Assembly (NCBI GenBank): GCA_929200485.1
Contig: CAKMZU010000005.1
Span: 20,056 to 27,906 of the forward strand
Origin: an uncultured Gammaproteobacteria bacterium
GTDB lineage: Bacteria; Pseudomonadota; Gammaproteobacteria; Pseudomonadales; DT-91
Direction: 5' to 3'
DNA: 7,851 bases
The notes beneath the pieces were generated by a model that had not been told where the DNA came from, did no database searches, and saw only the letters and a program-made list of their open reading frames with translations. A program made the translations under genes and the position numbers. Of the stretch, positions 5,665 through 7,851 are shown in pieces; within the stretch, counting starts at the first letter, position 1; each line of letters starts with the position of its first letter.

Positions 5665-6201
5665 TTAAAAATTAACTTGCATACCAATAGAAAAACCCCT
5701 GATACGAGGGTTCTGTTCAAAATACTGGTGATTATATTCACAATAGAACGCCAGCCATTTGGAATGGGTTTGTTTAAAGCCAAAGCCTAAATTAATGCCT
5801 GAATAATTTTGTAGGCCAGGGTAACCTTCTTCATTTTCAATCAACAGTTCATTGTGGATATAGCCTGTTAAAATGTAGGCGCTTAATCCTCTGTTATGCT
5901 TTCCCGGTGACTCCCAGCGAAAATTTAGCATCATGCTGTCCTGCAGTCTAACCGAGAGGTCATGCTGAGTCTCTTCACTAATTGACAACCCTCCGTAAGT
6001 AAACTCTATACCAACAGTCTCATAAAAATAACTCCCAATTCGCAGGCGACCATTGACGGGGTGAAATTGATCTTCATCGACTTTGATCATCGCGTATTGT
6101 GCATCAAGGCTTATATAAGGGCTAAAATGCCATGTTTCGGGAGAAGATAACGTGATTACGCTCAGTGGCAGCGATAAGAATAAATAACCAAGTGATTTCA
6201 A
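5665..6201 (-). CDS. Small outer-membrane beta-barrel protein
   Basis: I assign 178 residues from TTG at 6201. This codon has GGAG six bases upstream and gives a typical signal peptide (KSLGYLFLSLPLSVITLSS). The in-frame ATG at 6246 overlaps the TATAAT promoter box and would add an improbable N-terminus. The mature protein has alternating beta strands with aromatic belts, such as LRIGSYFYETVGIEFTYGG, then LSAYILTGYIHNELL, INLGFGF and WLAFYCEYNHQYF. It ends GFSIGMQVNF, with the terminal Phe expected of the BAM recognition signal. Length and pattern suit an eight-stranded barrel of the OmpA-like or outer-membrane beta-barrel (OMP_b-brl) type; the specific role (adhesion, immune evasion, structure) cannot be told. 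It converges with the acidic-protein gene and diverges from the frame ending at 6573. Confidence 0.85.
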   Translation of the reverse strand: MKSLGYLFLSLPLSVITLSSPETWHFSPYISLDAQYAMIKVDEDQFHPVNGRLRIGSYFYETVGIEFTYGGLSISEETQHDLSVRLQDSMMLNFRWESPGKHNRGLSAYILTGYIHNELLIENEEGYPGLQNYSGINLGFGFKQTHSKWLAFYCEYNHQYFEQNPRIRGFSIGMQVNF

Positions 6202-6245
6202 AAAAAACTCCAGTGCGACAAAAATTAATCCATTAATCAATGTCA

Positions 6246-6251
6246 ATTATA
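6246..6251 (-). promoter_or_regulatory. TATAAT -10 box of the beta-barrel gene (ATTATAAT, usable on both strands)
   Basis: Minus-strand TATAAT lies 44 bases before the TTG start, giving a leader of about 38 bases. The surrounding ATTATAAT also offers TATAAT on the plus strand (6248-6253) facing the orphan frame that ends at 6573. No consensus -35 hexamer is seen at the right distance on either strand, so this is a moderate call. Confidence 0.45.
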
Positions 6252-6321
6252 ATGTAATAATGGAGGCTTACCTGAAAAAATAATTTATTTAATTAAACAC
6301 AAACTGATAGAAAAATGGTTA

Positions 6322-6573
6322 TTGAATTATAGATGTGATTTACCTATAACATTTGGCGGGGTTTTAATTTATAAAAGCGGCATCACTTATCAAGTGACTA
6401 TTGATCACTTTATTGATATATACACACTGTTGTGTAATTCAGGAGACCCTTCTGAAGGCCGCCCGAGAATTGCATTCAAGTATAACACTCATAAAGTTGA
6501 GGCAGAATTTTCAGCTCTCGGACAGGCTCATTTTATCTCAGCGATTAAATTTTTCATGAACTTTTTTATTTAA
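6322..6573 (+). CDS. Short orphan reading frame, possibly N-terminally truncated
   Basis: The frame is open from 6253 to the stop at 6573 (107 codons) but contains no ATG before codon 78 of the TTG-started version. The best formal start is TTG at 6322 (83 residues), which has no ribosome site. A GGAGG at 6262-6266 has no in-frame standard start at a usable distance. The sequence looks protein-like, with alternating hydrophobics (FGGVLIYKSGITYQVTIDHF), a polar turn (GDPSEGRPRIAFKY) and a C-terminal hydrophobic helix (FISAIKFFMNFF). I do not recognise it. It may be the 3' remnant of a gene that lost its start, a small protein using an unusual start, or chance. Confidence 0.35.
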   Translation: MNYRCDLPITFGGVLIYKSGITYQVTIDHFIDIYTLLCNSGDPSEGRPRIAFKYNTHKVEAEFSALGQAHFISAIKFFMNFFI

Positions 6574-6606
6574 AAACAATCCTAAAAACACATTCTCTAA
6601 AAACAC
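6571..6606 (+). repeat. A-rich leader with repeated CTAAAAACAC
   Basis: TAAAAACA occurs at 6571, 6583 and 6598. The last two are part of a 10-base direct repeat, CTAAAAACAC, spaced 15 bases apart. They lie just upstream of the ankyrin gene, which has no Shine-Dalgarno sequence. Unstructured A-rich leaders can support ribosome loading through S1, but here that is only a suggestion. Confidence 0.35.
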
Positions 6607-6623
6607 TATTTTAAAAATTATAC

Positions 6624-7847
6624 ATGAACCCCCTAAAAGTAATTTTATTTTCTCTTTTTTTCTTTCAATTTTCTCTTAATGCATTGCCTCCAGATGCCGA
6701 TCAGAAAAATGGCACTAGCCTTGAGCTTACAGGAAAAAAACAGCTAAAAGAGCATTTGATCGATGCCTGTAACCTTAATGAAGAAAAAAAAATCACCTGT
6801 TTCTTCTTTTTCCGTACCGATGACAAGCCAACCAAACTTGTTAAAGAGTGCATCAATCAGTTCACATTACCAAAAGGCACCCCACCTTCAAAAACTCTTT
6901 CTATGTTTATTGACTCCCCCAGCGGTCAACGACTCCACAGAAAAGCCGCAGCAAAGGACTTATGGCCTATCGAGAGCATGATGAGAAATAAAGGGGTTGA
7001 TATTAATGCTCAAAGCCAGAAAAGCGGCAATACACCGCTGATCAGCGCAGCACTAGCTAACAATTGGAAAATGGTGGATTCGCTACTCAAAGACGCACCT
7101 CCCAAGAGTGTAGCGGTGAAAGGCAAGAAGGGTCGTCATTTGCTTGACATTTTTTTCTGTCGAGAAGTGCAAAAATTGACCGGGGATACATTTTTCACAA
7201 CATTGCTATCAAAAATACTAAAGAATGGCCGTGGGCATGGCAGCCCCGATCCTGAGACTGAATCATACATTAACAACGCCTTTATATTAATTGCCACACT
7301 AGCCGACGATAACCTTTTGAATATCGCATCGAGATCAATCCCTAATGACCAATATCATCCGCTAAAAAACCCGAAAACAGGAGAGACAATATTTATCAAT
7401 ACGGCCAGGGGCAAACCGGAAAAACCAAAGCTGATCTCTTATTTGCTTCAGCTTAAAAACAAAAAGGGAGACCCTCTTTTTGATCCGAATAAGGAATCAA
7501 GCAACGGATTAACCCCCCTGATGATAGCTTCTTCCTATGGCAATGTTGATACTGTGAAAGCGATGCTAAATGACAGAAGGATCAAAGATAAGATTAATCG
7601 AATGAATGGACAAAGACGTGGAGAATGGTCTGCTTTTACCTACGCTCAGTACAACGGATATAACCGCACGATGGAAATTCTACATGAAAATGGCGCCACT
7701 CCTAATTATGCCTCAATATCCAAACGTGAAGTGCAGCTGCAGCGAGAATTACAGGAGGCTCGCCGCACCGCCGGAAGTAGCTTTGCAACAGGCTTAGTTT
7801 TAGGGGGTGTAGCAGGCTTCGTTTCGGGGGGGGGGTTTGGGGGTTGA
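6624..7847 (+). CDS. Sec-exported ankyrin-repeat protein with a glycine-zipper C-terminus
   Basis: The product has 407 residues. Residues 1-20 are a Sec signal peptide (VILFSLFFFQFSLNA, likely cut after LNA). Ankyrin-type repeats are visible at about 104-128 (ending GVDINAQ), 134-157 (SGNTPLISAALANNWKMVDS), 293-318 (NGLTPLMIASSYGNVDTVKA) and 330-361 (ending HENGATPNYA); a degenerate one may lie near 250-280. A short charged coiled coil (366-382) leads to a glycine-zipper hydrophobic segment (384-407) that could insert in a membrane. Ankyrin repeats bind other proteins and are common in host-directed proteins of symbionts and pathogens; here a Sec signal implies periplasmic, surface or type II delivery. 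No Shine-Dalgarno is visible before the ATG. The last codons depend on a G10 run near the window edge, so the true C-terminus may differ. Confidence 0.85.
   Translation: MNPLKVILFSLFFFQFSLNALPPDADQKNGTSLELTGKKQLKEHLIDACNLNEEKKITCFFFFRTDDKPTKLVKECINQFTLPKGTPPSKTLSMFIDSPSGQRLHRKAAAKDLWPIESMMRNKGVDINAQSQKSGNTPLISAALANNWKMVDSLLKDAPPKSVAVKGKKGRHLLDIFFCREVQKLTGDTFFTTLLSKILKNGRGHGSPDPETESYINNAFILIATLADDNLLNIASRSIPNDQYHPLKNPKTGETIFINTARGKPEKPKLISYLLQLKNKKGDPLFDPNKESSNGLTPLMIASSYGNVDTVKAMLNDRRIKDKINRMNGQRRGEWSAFTYAQYNGYNRTMEILHENGATPNYASISKREVQLQRELQEARRTAGSSFATGLVLGGVAGFVSGGGFGG
7826..7843 (+). repeat. G10-TTT-G5 run at the end of the ankyrin gene
   Basis: Ten consecutive G (7826-7835), three T, then five G lie immediately before the TGA stop. 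With G5 at 7803-7807, this stretch could form a G-quadruplex on the plus strand. At length 10 the frame stops at 7847; at 9 or 11 it stays open to the window edge. It could be a slippage-prone tract or a sequencing or assembly error at a contig end. Confidence 0.8.
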
Positions 7848-7851
7848 TTCG

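Noticed and set aside
5299..5790. 163-codon plus-strand frame overlapping the acidic-protein end and the beta-barrel gene
   Set aside because: It starts inside one well-supported gene, runs antisense through another, has no ribosome site, and its Arg/Lys/Val-rich start is just the tandem repeat read in another frame.
1..7851. CRISPR array, tRNA, rRNA or intact insertion sequence
   Set aside because: No regularly spaced repeats, no tRNA-like cloverleaf or CCA end, no rRNA signature and no transposase were found by reading; only REP-like repeats are present.

Overview
The window looks like accessory DNA from an AT-leaning Gram-negative bacterium that lives with or inside eukaryotic cells. Four exported proteins sit side by side: an outer-membrane lipoprotein, an outer-membrane beta-barrel, a Sec-exported acidic protein and a Sec-exported ankyrin protein. 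Intergenic repeats belong to the widespread CCTTCGACNAGCTCAGG type. A host-associated gammaproteobacterium is my best guess, but no housekeeping gene or rRNA is present to fix the taxonomy.

Layout. Bases 1-470 (minus) are the start of an unrecognised gene that runs off the left edge. Bases 471-980 carry no convincing gene; they hold three copies of the REP-like repeat (two as an inverted pair), an 18-bp palindrome and a small hairpin. Bases 981-4256 (minus) encode the centrepiece, a 1091-residue lipoprotein. After it comes a 0.4-kb divergent intergenic region with a promoter and a possible broken small gene. Bases 4683-5363 (plus) encode a secreted acidic protein ending in tandem EAPSEV repeats, followed by tandem hairpins that look like a terminator. 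Bases 5665-6201 (minus) encode a small beta-barrel with a TTG start. A short orphan reading frame without a good start ends at 6573. Bases 6624-7847 (plus) encode an exported ankyrin-repeat protein whose glycine-rich C-terminus contains a G10 run a few bases from the window edge.

The lipoprotein is the most interesting item. Its N-terminal half is an acidic, beta-rich domain behind a lipobox. Its C-terminal half carries motifs typical of eukaryotic actin and phosphatase regulators: a GILK plus KKVRF pair (PP1 docking style), a PPLPPR SH3 ligand, two octaproline tracts, and a WH2-like motif followed at WASP-like spacing by a helix resembling the WASP central (C) region. The acidic, tryptophan-containing tail of WASP proteins is absent. 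The inferred picture is a lipid-anchored surface protein able to recruit host actin-assembly factors and possibly PP1. This is a reading of motifs by eye and has not been tested by any search.

The genes do not form one operon: strands alternate and each gene seems to have its own promoter region. The shared theme is export to the envelope or beyond, which suggests a locus for host interaction.
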